Below, one piece after another: positions 43,965 to 52,708 of a stretch of 64,000 nucleotides of DNA. The stretch is taken from NCBI RefSeq assembly GCF_900177725.1, contig NZ_FXAT01000009.1, positions 1 to 64,000 on the forward strand. Reading direction: 5' to 3'. The notes under the pieces were generated by a model. That model ran no database searches and was not told where the DNA came from. It saw nothing but the letters and a program-made list of their open reading frames with translations. Every line of letters begins with the position of its first letter. Within the stretch, counting starts at the first letter, position 1. This stretch comes from Paraburkholderia susongensis (lineage in GTDB: Bacteria > Pseudomonadota > Gammaproteobacteria > Burkholderiales > Burkholderiaceae). The translations under genes and the position numbers were made by a program.

Positions 43965-45797
43965 CTAACCCTTCTCGTCGAGCCGCTCTTCCTTGTAGCG
44001 GTTCTCCATCTCATGCAGACGCGCGTCGACAGTCGCGAGATCGTAATAGCCGATCGTCTTCATATCGCGCGCATCCTTGAGTTGCCGGATCGCCGACGGC
44101 CACGCGCCCTCGAGCGCGAACTTCTCCGCCATCGCCCGATGCTGCGTCAACGCATCGCCGCTGCCCGCGCTCGCCTGCGCAAGGTATAGCCACCACGCGG
44201 GCTGATCCGGGTGCGCCTGGGTCTCGCGCTTCGCGAGCGCCTGCGCTTCGATGAAACGCCGCAAGGTCAGCAGCGTGCGGATATGCATGTCGATCGCGGC
44301 ATTCGACTGCGGCCAGCGCTTCTGCGCGAGATCGGCGAGACGCACGGCTTCGTCGTCGTGACCAGCGCGCCGCGCGATGTCGGCCGCGAGCACGTCGAGG
44401 CTCGGCGAACTGCGCTCGGGCTCGCCCTCGGCGCGCGCCCCCGCCGCGAACGTCGTGCGAGCGTTCGCCAGCGCGGCCGCCGCGTCATCGTAACGCTCGA
44501 GCAGCATCTGCCCATAAGCGATGCCGTACCAGTTCGCCGCCACGTTGAGCGCCGTGCGCTCGTCGATTTCGGAGTGCAGCCGCGAAATCTCATCCGCGTA
44601 TTCGCTGCGCGAGCGGTCCTGCAACAGACGCGCGCGCGCCCGCACGAAGCCGTATTCGGGATCCTGATGCGGCTGCCGGTACGGCGCGCGCCGCGCGCGG
44701 TCTTCCATGTCGGCGATCCGCTCGCCGGTCAGCGGATGCGTGCGCGCGTAGGCCGGAATGCCGTTGTCGTTCATCGCCGCGCGATCGAGCCGGTGGAAGA
44801 ACGCCGGCATCGCATACGGATCGTAGCCGGCGCCGGCGAGCAGCAGGAAGCCGACTCGGTCCGCTTCCTGCTCGGCTGACCGCGAGAAGCGCAACTGGCT
44901 GTCGACCGCATACGCCTCGCCGCCGAGCGCGATCGCGCTGCCGAGGTCGCCGCTGTGCGCGAGCACGCCCGCCAGCACGCCGACCAGCACGCCGAGGAGC
45001 GCCGCGTAGCCGCTGCGCTCGCCGTTCGAGATCATCCGCGAAATGTGGCGTTGCAGGACATGCCCCATCTCGTGGCCGAGCACCGCAGCGAGTTCGGATT
45101 CGGTCTGCGTCGCCACGATCAGCCCCGTGTTCACGCCGATAAAACCGCCCGGCAGCGAGAACGCGTTGATCTGCGCGTCGCGCACCGCGAACAGGTCGAA
45201 ATCCGGACGATAGCCGCCGATGTACAGCGCGCTCGCCGCCGCCGCGAGTTTGGCCGAGATCGAGTTCAGGTAGTCGCGCACGAGCCAGTCGTCGAGATAG
45301 TCGGGGTCGCGGCGCAGTTGCCGCATCACGCGCTCGCCGAGCTTGCGCTCGGCCTGGGGCGTCAGCGAACCGGCGCCGCCGCTGCCGAGGTCGGGCAATT
45401 GCTGCGTGGCGATCGGCGCGCGCCAGCCGTTGCTGCCGGCGCGGCCTGCGTTGCCGTCCTTGCCGTCGTTGCCGCTCGAGAAACGGCTCTGCGCGCCGCC
45501 GTACGTGCCGAATACGCCTTGCGCGATGTTCGGCGGCAGGATCGGATCGGCATACGCGTCCATCGGGCCGCTGACAAGTGGTGCTTCGGAGGATGGTGGA
45601 TTGAGCGTGGTGCCTGAGGTGCTGCCTGAAGTGCTGCCTGAGGTGCTGCCGGGCATAGCACCCAACGCGGTGCCGGACGTAATACCCGATGCAGTGCCTG
45701 ACACGCTCCCTGAAGCGCCGCCCGATTGCGCGAACGCGCCCGGCGGCGCAGCCAGCGCGACGGACAACAACGCAGCGAGAAACCGTTTTGAATACAT
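43965..45797 (-). CDS. BepA-like M48 metalloprotease with TPR region
   Basis: A 610-aa periplasmic zinc protease. Parts in order: signal peptide (1-23), a 4-residue repeat region SGxx (about 25-64), a linker, the M48 domain with HEMGH at 242-246 and the downstream Glu in EQEADRVGF, and a C-terminal TPR-like helical region (about 420-590). BepA/YfgC proteins act in outer-membrane protein and LPS-channel assembly quality control. The ATG at 45797 puts the signal peptide first; the upstream 62 codons are unsupported. The repeat segment is encoded by a 12-bp minisatellite. Confidence 0.9.
   Translation of the reverse strand: MYSKRFLAALLSVALAAPPGAFAQSGGASGSVSGTASGITSGTALGAMPGSTSGSTSGSTSGTTLNPPSSEAPLVSGPMDAYADPILPPNIAQGVFGTYGGAQSRFSSGNDGKDGNAGRAGSNGWRAPIATQQLPDLGSGGAGSLTPQAERKLGERVMRQLRRDPDYLDDWLVRDYLNSISAKLAAAASALYIGGYRPDFDLFAVRDAQINAFSLPGGFIGVNTGLIVATQTESELAAVLGHEMGHVLQRHISRMISNGERSGYAALLGVLVGVLAGVLAHSGDLGSAIALGGEAYAVDSQLRFSRSAEQEADRVGFLLLAGAGYDPYAMPAFFHRLDRAAMNDNGIPAYARTHPLTGERIADMEDRARRAPYRQPHQDPEYGFVRARARLLQDRSRSEYADEISRLHSEIDERTALNVAANWYGIAYGQMLLERYDDAAAALANARTTFAAGARAEGEPERSSPSLDVLAADIARRAGHDDEAVRLADLAQKRWPQSNAAIDMHIRTLLTLRRFIEAQALAKRETQAHPDQPAWWLYLAQASAGSGDALTQHRAMAEKFALEGAWPSAIRQLKDARDMKTIGYYDLATVDARLHEMENRYKEERLDEKG
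45608..45727. repeat. 12-bp minisatellite inside the M48 protease gene
   Basis: About ten 12-bp units related to GTGCTGCCTGAG (plus strand) encode SGxx tetrapeptides in the mature N-terminus of the protease. The central units (45609-45651) are nearly identical and the outer ones are diverged, as expected for an old, slippage-prone array. Confidence 0.75.
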
Positions 45798-45985
45798 CGC
45801 GGAGTCGGTCTGACCAAGTCGGAAAGCGACGCGCACCGCCCGGACTAAGATAGCGGGCATGAGGCAGCGCAGAGCAACGTTCAGTGCAATTGTAATCAGT
45901 CGCCGCGGCGAATCGGAGGCGATTCCGGCGCCACGCCGCGCGGCCAGCCCGCTGCTATGATAGGCGCCCTCTGAAGGAGCCAACC

Positions 45986-46465
45986 ATGCCTGAACTCACA
46001 CATTTCAATGCGGCCGGCGAGGCGCATATGGTGGACGTCGGCGGCAAGCAGGAGACGAAGCGCATCGCGATCGCGCGCGGTTCGATCCGCATGCTGCCGG
46101 AAACGTTCGCGCTGATCCGCGACGGCAACGCCAAAAAAGGCGACGTGATCGGCATTGCGCGCATCGCGGCAATCCAGGGTTCGAAGCGCACCGCCGATCT
46201 GATTCCGCTGTGTCATCCGCTGGCGCTAACTCGCGTGAAGGCCGATTTCGAACTCGACGAAACGCTGCCCGGCGTGCATTGCACGGTTCAGGCTGAAACG
46301 CTGGGACGCACGGGTGTCGAGATGGAGGCGCTGACGGCCGTGCAGGTAGGGCTCCTGACCGTGTACGACATGTGCAAGGCCGTCGACCGCGGCATGACGA
46401 TCACCGATGTGCGCGTGCTTGAAAAGCACGGCGGCAAATCGGGAGATTGGGTCGCGCAGGGTTGA
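45986..46465 (+). CDS. moaC: Cyclic pyranopterin monophosphate synthase
   Basis: A 159-aa enzyme making cyclic pyranopterin monophosphate in molybdenum cofactor synthesis, together with MoaA. Conserved segments are MVDVGGKQETKRIAIARGSI, KKGDVIGIARIAAIQGSKRTADLIPLCHPL and VEMEALTAVQVGLLTVYDMCKA. Length is normal. No other moa genes are adjacent; it is divergent from the M48 protease gene. Confidence 0.96.
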   Translation: MPELTHFNAAGEAHMVDVGGKQETKRIAIARGSIRMLPETFALIRDGNAKKGDVIGIARIAAIQGSKRTADLIPLCHPLALTRVKADFELDETLPGVHCTVQAETLGRTGVEMEALTAVQVGLLTVYDMCKAVDRGMTITDVRVLEKHGGKSGDWVAQG

Positions 46466-46472
46466 GCAGCGT

Positions 46473-46829
46473 ATGGATACCACCATCAACGCGTTGCTCG
46501 AGCAGCTACTGGCATTCCGCGGCGCCCGCGACTGGAAGCAATTTCACACGCTCCGCAACCTGATCGTCTCCACGAGCATCGAGGCGGGCGAGTTGCTCGA
46601 AACGATTCAGTGGAAGACCGATTCGGAAATCGAGGCCCTGCTCCGCGATCCCACGCAAACGCGCAACCTCAAGCACGAATGCGCCGACGTGTTCATGTAC
46701 CTGTTACTGGTCGCCCATACCGCGGGGTTCGATCTCGTCGACGCAGCGGCGGAAAAGCTCGAGCTGAACAAGGAACGCTATCCGGTGGACAAGGCCAAAG
46801 GAACTGCCACGAAATATTCCGAACTTTGA
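46473..46829 (+). CDS. MazG-like nucleotide pyrophosphohydrolase
   Basis: A 118-aa all-alpha NTP pyrophosphohydrolase of the MazG-like/RS21-C6 group. The metal-binding pattern is visible in SIEAGELLETIQW and ECADVFMYLLLVAHTAGFDL (ExxE and ExxD). It would hydrolyse a modified or canonical (d)NTP to NMP and pyrophosphate. It starts 8 nt after moaC, so they may share a transcript. Confidence 0.88.
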   Translation: MDTTINALLEQLLAFRGARDWKQFHTLRNLIVSTSIEAGELLETIQWKTDSEIEALLRDPTQTRNLKHECADVFMYLLLVAHTAGFDLVDAAAEKLELNKERYPVDKAKGTATKYSEL

Positions 46830-46933
46830 CGGCCGGGGGCTTTCGCGGCGAAATGCCCAAGCCCTCGTGAACCCTTCGTCGGACAACCGATGCACGTCCT
46901 ACGAAGGAGACCGAAGAAGCCAGCGCGCCGCCA

Positions 46934-48718
46934 TCAATCCTCGCTATCGTCGTCATCTTGCGCCGCGTCGGCCGGCGGCGTGCCGTAGCGCTTGACCAGT
47001 TCCTCCCTGAAGCCGGAGAGCGACTTCTGCTCCCCGACCAGTTGGTAGAGATAGCCCAACTGCGTGGGCCAGTCCTTCAGCTCCTCGGCAAAAATCCTCA
47101 GCCGCTCGACCGTGTCGAGCGCCGCCGCGGTATCGCCATTCAACGCCTGCAATACCGCATAGCGGCGCAGCACGGTTTCGCCCGGCAGCAGCGCGATCGC
47201 CCGTCGGTGCATGGCGAGCTTGCGCTGCAGGTTCAACGGATTCATCGGCTGCAGCGTCGCGAGGCCATATTCGCCCCACGCGCCGAACAGAACCGACGGA
47301 TCGGCGCTGTACTGCTCGGCGGGACGCGCGCCGTAGTACAGCACCTCGGCGCGCGCGTAGTCGCGATAGACGGGGTACAGCGCGGCCAGTCCGCCGAACA
47401 CGACCACCACGAACGCGCCGAGCGACACGCCCGCGGGCACGATACGCAACGGCCGCGTTTCGAGCAGGCCGAACACGAACATCGCGGGCAACAGGAAGAA
47501 CATGTACTGCTGCGGATATTCGACGAGCGCATGCATCGTCAACACGCCGATCAGCGCGACGCCGAACACGCGCGCGGCGCTCTGCGGCGCACGCACGACC
47601 CGCACGAGCCACGCGAGGAGACCGAGCAGCACGATCGCGAGACCGATCAGGCCGGTCTTCGCGAGCAGGTCGATGAAGATGTCGTGCGAATTGTTGGCGA
47701 TCTCGACGCCGCCCAGCGTCTTCACGAGTTCGAACTGATAGTTCGGGAATTCGCCCCAGCCGACGCCGAGCAGCGGGTGTTCCTTGAACATCGTCCAGCC
47801 GTATTTCCAGAGCGCGAGGCGCGGCGCGATCTGGCCGGCGTCATGAAAGCGCTCGGCCGCCGACTGCCCGAGTTCGAGGTGATAGCGCACATTGGCCCAG
47901 CGAATCAACGCATTGACCACGAAGAACAGTACGCCGAGCACGATCGGAATCAGCCATTCGCGGTTGCTGCGGCGCAGGCGCGGCTCGTTGCGCGTCTGCG
48001 CGAAAGCCATCCAGAAGCCGGCCACGACGATCACGCCCATCTGCAGCCACGGACCGCGCGACACGGTCAGCGCGAGGCCCGCCGAGAAAATCGTCGACAC
48101 GAGCAGCCAGACCGGCACGGCGATGCGCCGCGTCTGCACGAGATACAGCGCACCCGCCGTCGCGAACGCGATATACGTGGCGAGATGATTCGCCTGCGCC
48201 ATATTGCCGAACGGCCGGCGCTCGACGGTCACGTTGTACGCGACGACGAGCGGAGCCACACGCGTCTCGAGGTGAAAGAGTTGGATCACCTGGCTGAACA
48301 CCGCGAACAGGCCGCCCGCGATCAACGCCCCCGCCGCCCAGCGCAACGCGGTTTCGTCGAGCTTCACGCGCGTAAAGCCGTAGCCCGCGTGGGCAGCCAT
48401 GAACGCGGCGAGCAGGAAGCCGGCGCCGAGCCAGTTCATCGACGGCTGCTCGACCGGCAGCACCAGCGTCTGCACGACCAGCACGAGCCCGAACAGCAAG
48501 GGCACCAAGGCGACTGCCGGCGACGCGAACGGCACTCGCGGCCGCGCACTCGTGACCAGCAGTGCGACCGCGGCGCTCGTCAGCAGATACAGCGCGAGCG
48601 CGGTGAATTCGGCGTAGAAGGTCGGGATCGGATACGTATGGTTGGAGACTGCGTAAGGCAGCACCAACGCGAGCGCCAACAGAACGAGAGACAGGTAACG
48701 CGCGAAAGGGGTGGGCAT
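46934..48718 (-). CDS. pglL: PglL/TfpO-family protein O-oligosaccharyltransferase (Wzy_C)
   Basis: A 594-aa polytopic inner-membrane protein with about 11-12 helices and the Wzy_C/O-antigen-ligase core including HPLLGVGWGEFPNYQF and the His of LVEYPQQYMFFLLP. A periplasmic C-terminal TPR-like region (about 470-580) follows. Such enzymes move a lipid-linked glycan onto serines of exported proteins. It is directly downstream of a type IV pilin gene on the same strand, as in pilin-specific TfpO/PglL systems. General O-glycosylation or O-antigen ligase activity is the alternative. Confidence 0.85.
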   Translation of the reverse strand: MPTPFARYLSLVLLALALVLPYAVSNHTYPIPTFYAEFTALALYLLTSAAVALLVTSARPRVPFASPAVALVPLLFGLVLVVQTLVLPVEQPSMNWLGAGFLLAAFMAAHAGYGFTRVKLDETALRWAAGALIAGGLFAVFSQVIQLFHLETRVAPLVVAYNVTVERRPFGNMAQANHLATYIAFATAGALYLVQTRRIAVPVWLLVSTIFSAGLALTVSRGPWLQMGVIVVAGFWMAFAQTRNEPRLRRSNREWLIPIVLGVLFFVVNALIRWANVRYHLELGQSAAERFHDAGQIAPRLALWKYGWTMFKEHPLLGVGWGEFPNYQFELVKTLGGVEIANNSHDIFIDLLAKTGLIGLAIVLLGLLAWLVRVVRAPQSAARVFGVALIGVLTMHALVEYPQQYMFFLLPAMFVFGLLETRPLRIVPAGVSLGAFVVVVFGGLAALYPVYRDYARAEVLYYGARPAEQYSADPSVLFGAWGEYGLATLQPMNPLNLQRKLAMHRRAIALLPGETVLRRYAVLQALNGDTAAALDTVERLRIFAEELKDWPTQLGYLYQLVGEQKSLSGFREELVKRYGTPPADAAQDDDDSED

Positions 48719-48857
48719 TGAATCAACGGTGGGCGTCAGCAACCGGCGCACTATACAAAAAATTCCTTGCACTGTGCGCCGGCTCCGCCGAAATAGACAG
48801 AAAATCAGCCTTTTACGTTGCGGCCCGGACTCATTCGGTCATTCGGTCACTGACCGC

Positions 48858-49481
48858 TCACGAGCGGCATTCCGGTGGCGCGAGATTCGCCGCGAGCGTC
48901 GGCGCTTCGCCCGGCGCAGGACCGGCTCCCGGCGCAGGCAGCGACGACGCCGTTTTGCCGTTCGCGAAGCACTCCCACGTCAGTGCGCCGGCCTGCACCG
49001 CATTCTGGCTCAGGGCGACGCGCGCGGTCGGTGCGTCTGCGTTGTCGGGCACCGAGGGCACAAGCGTCAGCGTGTTCGCGCCCGCCGGCGCGACGCGCGT
49101 CGTGAACGCGATCGTGATCTGACCCGTGGCGTCGTCGATCTGGATGGACTCGACATTGCGCGTGGCGGGCGGTGACGCATAGCCGCCGCTGAACGCGTTG
49201 CCGCTCGCGGCGTTCTCGGCCACCGCGAGGCGCGCCGAGGCCGCGAGCGACAGCCCCTCGCCGACCCGGCTGCGCGCCAGATAATCCTGGTACGCGGGAA
49301 TCGCATAGGCCGCGATCACACCGACGATCGCGAGCACGATCATCAGTTCGATCAGCGTAAAGCCGACGCCGAAGCGAGCGCAAATGCGCGCAAGCCGCGC
49401 GGGCCAGTTCGACCGCCCCCGCGCGCAGCACGAGGAAGGCGTGGCTTGAGAATAAGGGGAATACGGCAGCGTAAAGATCAT
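48858..49481 (-). CDS. pilA: Type IV pilin (PilA) with long leader and C-terminal serine
   Basis: A 207-aa prepilin. A 40-residue basic leader ends GVG, then the N-methylation helix FTLIELMIVLAIVGVIAAYAIPAYQDYLARSRV with the needed Glu5. The pilin head follows with two C-terminal-half cysteines (WECFA and PPECRS) that should form the D-loop disulfide. The last residue is Ser, right after Cys-Arg. Only the ATG at 49481 gives an initiator; no GTG or TTG occurs within the leader, so the long leader appears real. The downstream PglL homologue suggests glycosylation. Confidence 0.88.
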   Translation of the reverse strand: MIFTLPYSPYSQATPSSCCARGRSNWPARLARICARFGVGFTLIELMIVLAIVGVIAAYAIPAYQDYLARSRVGEGLSLAASARLAVAENAASGNAFSGGYASPPATRNVESIQIDDATGQITIAFTTRVAPAGANTLTLVPSVPDNADAPTARVALSQNAVQAGALTWECFANGKTASSLPAPGAGPAPGEAPTLAANLAPPECRS

Positions 49482-49500
49482 CGGCAGACTCCTGATACGA

Positions 49501-49536
49501 AAAACGCCTGCCCCGCGGATCGGGAACAGGCGTTTC
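49501..49536 (-). terminator. Hairpin with T-tract between terC and pilA
   Basis: On the minus strand AAACGCCTG and CAGGCGTTT enclose an inner CCCG/CGGG stem and are followed by TTTTT. It lies beyond the terC stop and only about 20 nt before the pilA ATG, just upstream of its AGGAG RBS. It may terminate terC or act as a leader structure of pilA. The rest of 49537-49674 shows only a possible -10 TACGAT immediately before it. Confidence 0.75.
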
Positions 49537-49674
49537 AATCGTAGCCAGCGAGGCTCGCGGCTCACAGTCGGCCAGATGGCTAACGTTGCGCCGATGCGGT
49601 CCTGGACTGCGTGAGCCGCCGATTCACCGACTCGGGCACTCACGCGCTCCGGCACACAGCGCCAGCGGTACCCG

Positions 49675-50379
49675 TCACACCGCCGCGCGTCTCGTGTTGC
49701 GGCGCTTCAGCAGATAGCCGACGATCACGACGAACAGCGCCCCCGCGATGCTCATTCCGTATTCGGCGGCGGGCGTGTCGAGGATCGGCCAGCGGTCGCC
49801 GGCCGGGTCGTTCACCATCAGGCCGCCCGCGATCCAGCCGAGCAGCGCCGCGCCGAACAGCACGATGAACGGAAAGCGGTCGAGCAGCTTGAGAATCAAC
49901 TGGCTGCCCCACACGATCAGCGGAATGCTCACCACGAGGCCGAAGATCACCAGCACGAGGCGATGTTGCTGTTCGGCGGCCTCGGCTGCGCCGGCGATGG
50001 CGACCACGTTATCGAGGCTCATCACCGCGTCAGCGACGATGATGGTCTTGATCGCCGACAACAGCTTGTCGGCCGGCTTGACGTTCTCATGCGCGTCGTG
50101 CGCCGGTGCCAGCAGACGCACGCCGATCCACAGCAGCAACAAACCGCCCGTGAACTTCAGCAGCGGCACATCAAGCAGCACGACCGCGAACGCGATCAGC
50201 ACGACGCGCAGCACGATCGCGCCGGCCGTTCCCCACAGCACGCCGCGCACGCGCTGCGAGGGCGGCAGGTTGCGGCAGGCGAGCGCGATCACGACCGCGT
50301 TATCGCCACCCAGCAGGATGTCGATGATGATGATCTGGAAGACCGCACCCCAGTGAAGGGTGGCGAAGAATTCGAGCAT
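49675..50379 (-). CDS. TerC-family membrane protein
   Basis: A 234-aa integral membrane protein with about seven helices. The conserved acidic pattern of the family is seen in IIIIDILLGGDNAVVIALACRNLP and DAVMSLDNVVAIAGA. Members (YjbE/YkoY/Alx group) act in metal-ion, chiefly manganese, export and co-translational metalation of secreted enzymes. The ATG at 50379 (MLEFFATLHWGAVFQ) begins at the first helix; the longer frame to 50514 is unsupported. Confidence 0.88.
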   Translation of the reverse strand: MLEFFATLHWGAVFQIIIIDILLGGDNAVVIALACRNLPPSQRVRGVLWGTAGAIVLRVVLIAFAVVLLDVPLLKFTGGLLLLWIGVRLLAPAHDAHENVKPADKLLSAIKTIIVADAVMSLDNVVAIAGAAEAAEQQHRLVLVIFGLVVSIPLIVWGSQLILKLLDRFPFIVLFGAALLGWIAGGLMVNDPAGDRWPILDTPAAEYGMSIAGALFVVIVGYLLKRRNTRRAAV

Positions 50380-50432
50380 GACGGACACGATAAGAAAAAT
50401 CTGCCGGGCAGGCAGAAGCACGTCACGAGCAC

Positions 50433-50473
50433 GGACGTAAAAAAAGCGGAGGAGTCTGCACTCCCCCGCTTTT
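50433..50473 (-). terminator. Intrinsic terminator of the sucCD operon
   Basis: AAAAGCGGAGGAGT and ACTCCCCCGCTTTT pair with one mismatch around CTGC; on the minus strand a run of seven Ts follows. It lies about 75 bp past the sucD stop. Confidence 0.85.
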
Positions 50474-50545
50474 CGGGACCGCCCGCTCACGAAAGGATTT
50501 CGCAAGCGTATCAAAATCGCGCCGTCAGGGCGCGCGAATTTCGAT

Positions 50546-51427
50546 TTACAGCATGGCCTTCAGAAGACGCGCCATTTCCGACGGATTCTTCGTGACCTTG
50601 ATGCCGCAGGCGTCCATGATTTCCAGCTTCGCTTCAGCCGTGTCCGCACCGCCCGAGATCAGCGCGCCGGCGTGACCCATGCGCTTGCCCGGAGGCGCCG
50701 TGACGCCGGCGATAAAGCCAACGACCGGCTTCTTCATGTTGCCCTTGATCCACTCGGCAGCGTTCGCTTCGTCCGGACCGCCGATTTCGCCGATCATGAT
50801 GACGGCGTCCGTCTCCGGATCGTCGTTGAACATCTTCATCACGTCGATGTGCTTCAGACCGTTGATCGGGTCGCCGCCGATACCGACTGCCGACGACTGG
50901 CCGAGGCCGATCGCGGTCAGCTGGCCGACTGCTTCATACGTCAGCGTGCCCGAACGCGACACGACGCCGATGCGGCCCTTGCGGTGGATGTGGCCCGGCA
51001 TGATGCCGATCTTCAGTTCGTCCGGCGTGATCGTGCCCGGGCAGTTCGGTCCGAGCAGCAGCGTCTTGCGGTTTTCCGCGCGCATGCGGGCCTTGAGCTC
51101 GATCATGTCGCGCACGGGAATGCCTTCCGTGATGCAGATCGCGAGGTCGAGGTCGGCTTCGACCGCTTCCCAGATCGCAGCAGCAGCGCCTGCCGGCGGA
51201 ACGTAAATGACCGACACGGTCGCGCCCGTTTCAGCCTTGGCTTCAGCGACGCTCGCGTAGATCGGAATGCCTTCGAAATCTTCGCCGGCCCGCTTCGGGT
51301 TCACGCCCGCGACGTACGCTTCGCGGCCGTTTGCGTATTCACGGCAAGCACGCGTGTGGAACTGACCGGTCTTGCCGGTGATGCCCTGCGTGATGACCTT
51401 GGTGTCTTTGTTGATCAGAATCGACAT
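50546..51427 (-). CDS. sucD: Succinyl-CoA synthetase, alpha subunit
   Basis: A 293-aa TCA-cycle subunit carrying CoA-binding and the phosphohistidine site. Landmarks: SILINKDTKVITQGITGKTGQFHT, NCPGTITPDELKIGIMPGHIHRKGRIGVVSRSGTLTYEAV and GHAGALISGG, which holds the phosphorylated His. It is 111 nt downstream of sucC on the same strand. Confidence 0.97.
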   Translation of the reverse strand: MSILINKDTKVITQGITGKTGQFHTRACREYANGREAYVAGVNPKRAGEDFEGIPIYASVAEAKAETGATVSVIYVPPAGAAAAIWEAVEADLDLAICITEGIPVRDMIELKARMRAENRKTLLLGPNCPGTITPDELKIGIMPGHIHRKGRIGVVSRSGTLTYEAVGQLTAIGLGQSSAVGIGGDPINGLKHIDVMKMFNDDPETDAVIMIGEIGGPDEANAAEWIKGNMKKPVVGFIAGVTAPPGKRMGHAGALISGGADTAEAKLEIMDACGIKVTKNPSEMARLLKAML

Positions 51428-51538
51428 GTATTAACCTCTGTTCGTTTGGCGTCGCGCCTTGGCGCCGCGCGGCGTCGTGAAGCCCGCCCGCGTCGCTCGC
51501 GCGCCGCCATTCGTAGTCTGGTATGCGCTGTGGCTGGC

Positions 51539-52708
51539 TTACGCCTTGCCCGCAGCGGCCGCGACGACCTTCTGAGCCGCTTCTTCCATGCTGTCGGCCG
51601 AGATGATCGGCAGACCGGATTCGGCGAGCATCTTCTTGCCCAGGTCTTCGTTCGTGCCCTTCATGCGGACCACGAGCGGCACCTTCAGCGACACAGCCTT
51701 CGACGCCGCGATCACGCCTTCTGCGATCACGTCGCAGCGCATGATGCCGCCGAAGATGTTGACCAGAATCGCGGTCAGGTTCGGGTTCTTCAGCATGATC
51801 TTGAACGCTTCGGTGACCTTCTCGGTCGTGGCGCCACCGCCCACGTCGAGGAAGTTCGCCGGTTCGCCGCCGAACAGCTTGATGGTGTCCATCGTTGCCA
51901 TCGCGAGGCCAGCGCCGTTCACGAGGCAGCCGATGTTGCCGTCGAGCGAGATGTACGCGAGGTCGAACTTCGACGCTTCGATTTCAGCCGGATCTTCTTC
52001 GTCCAGGTCGCGGTAAGCGACGATTTCCGGGTGACGGAACAGCGCGTTCGAGTCGAAGTTGAACTTCGCGTCGAGCGCGATGACCTTGCCGTCGCCGGTC
52101 AGGATCAGCGGGTTGATTTCGGCGAGCGATGCGTCGGTTTCCCAGAATGCCTTGTACAGGCCTTGCAGGATCGCGCGCGCTTGCGGCAGCGAAGCAGCGG
52201 GCACACCGATCTTCGTGGCGAGGTCGTCGGCTTCCGAGTCCTTCAGGCCGGTCGACGGGTCGACCGCAACCTTGTGGATCAGCTCAGGCGTCTTTTCCGC
52301 GACTTCTTCGACGTCCATGCCGCCTTCGCTCGATGCCATCACGACGATCTTCTGCGAAACGCGATCGATCACGAGACCGACATACAGTTCCTTCTTGATG
52401 TCAGCGCCTTCTTCGATCAGCAGGCGGTTCACCTTCTGGCCTTCCGGACCGGTCTGGTGCGTGACGAGCTGCATGCCGAGGATCTGGTTCGAGTACTCGC
52501 GAACCTGCTCCAGCGACTTGGCGACCTTCACGCCGCCGCCCTTGCCACGGCCACCCGCGTGGATCTGAGCCTTCACGACCCACACCGGGCCGCCGAGCTC
52601 TTCCGCGGCCTTGACCGCATCGTCCACCGAGAAGACCGGCTTGCCGCGCGGTACCGCGACGCCGAATTTCCGCAGGATTTCCTTACCCTGGTACTCGTGA
52701 ATCTTCAT
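51539..52708 (-). CDS. sucC: Succinyl-CoA synthetase, beta subunit
   Basis: A 389-aa ATP-grasp subunit which binds nucleotide and succinate. It begins MKIHEYQGKEILRKFGVAVPRG and includes VVKAQIHAGGRGKGGGVKV and GCLVNGAGLAMATMDTIKLFGGEPANFLDVGGGA. Its ATG overlaps the stop of the upstream DUF2889 gene (ATGA), so its translation may depend on that gene. Confidence 0.97.
   Translation of the reverse strand: MKIHEYQGKEILRKFGVAVPRGKPVFSVDDAVKAAEELGGPVWVVKAQIHAGGRGKGGGVKVAKSLEQVREYSNQILGMQLVTHQTGPEGQKVNRLLIEEGADIKKELYVGLVIDRVSQKIVVMASSEGGMDVEEVAEKTPELIHKVAVDPSTGLKDSEADDLATKIGVPAASLPQARAILQGLYKAFWETDASLAEINPLILTGDGKVIALDAKFNFDSNALFRHPEIVAYRDLDEEDPAEIEASKFDLAYISLDGNIGCLVNGAGLAMATMDTIKLFGGEPANFLDVGGGATTEKVTEAFKIMLKNPNLTAILVNIFGGIMRCDVIAEGVIAASKAVSLKVPLVVRMKGTNEDLGKKMLAESGLPIISADSMEEAAQKVVAAAAGKA

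Noticed and set aside
46958..48721. 587-aa plus-strand open frame
   Set aside because: Antisense of the oligosaccharyltransferase gene; composition dominated by Arg, His, Glu and Gln.
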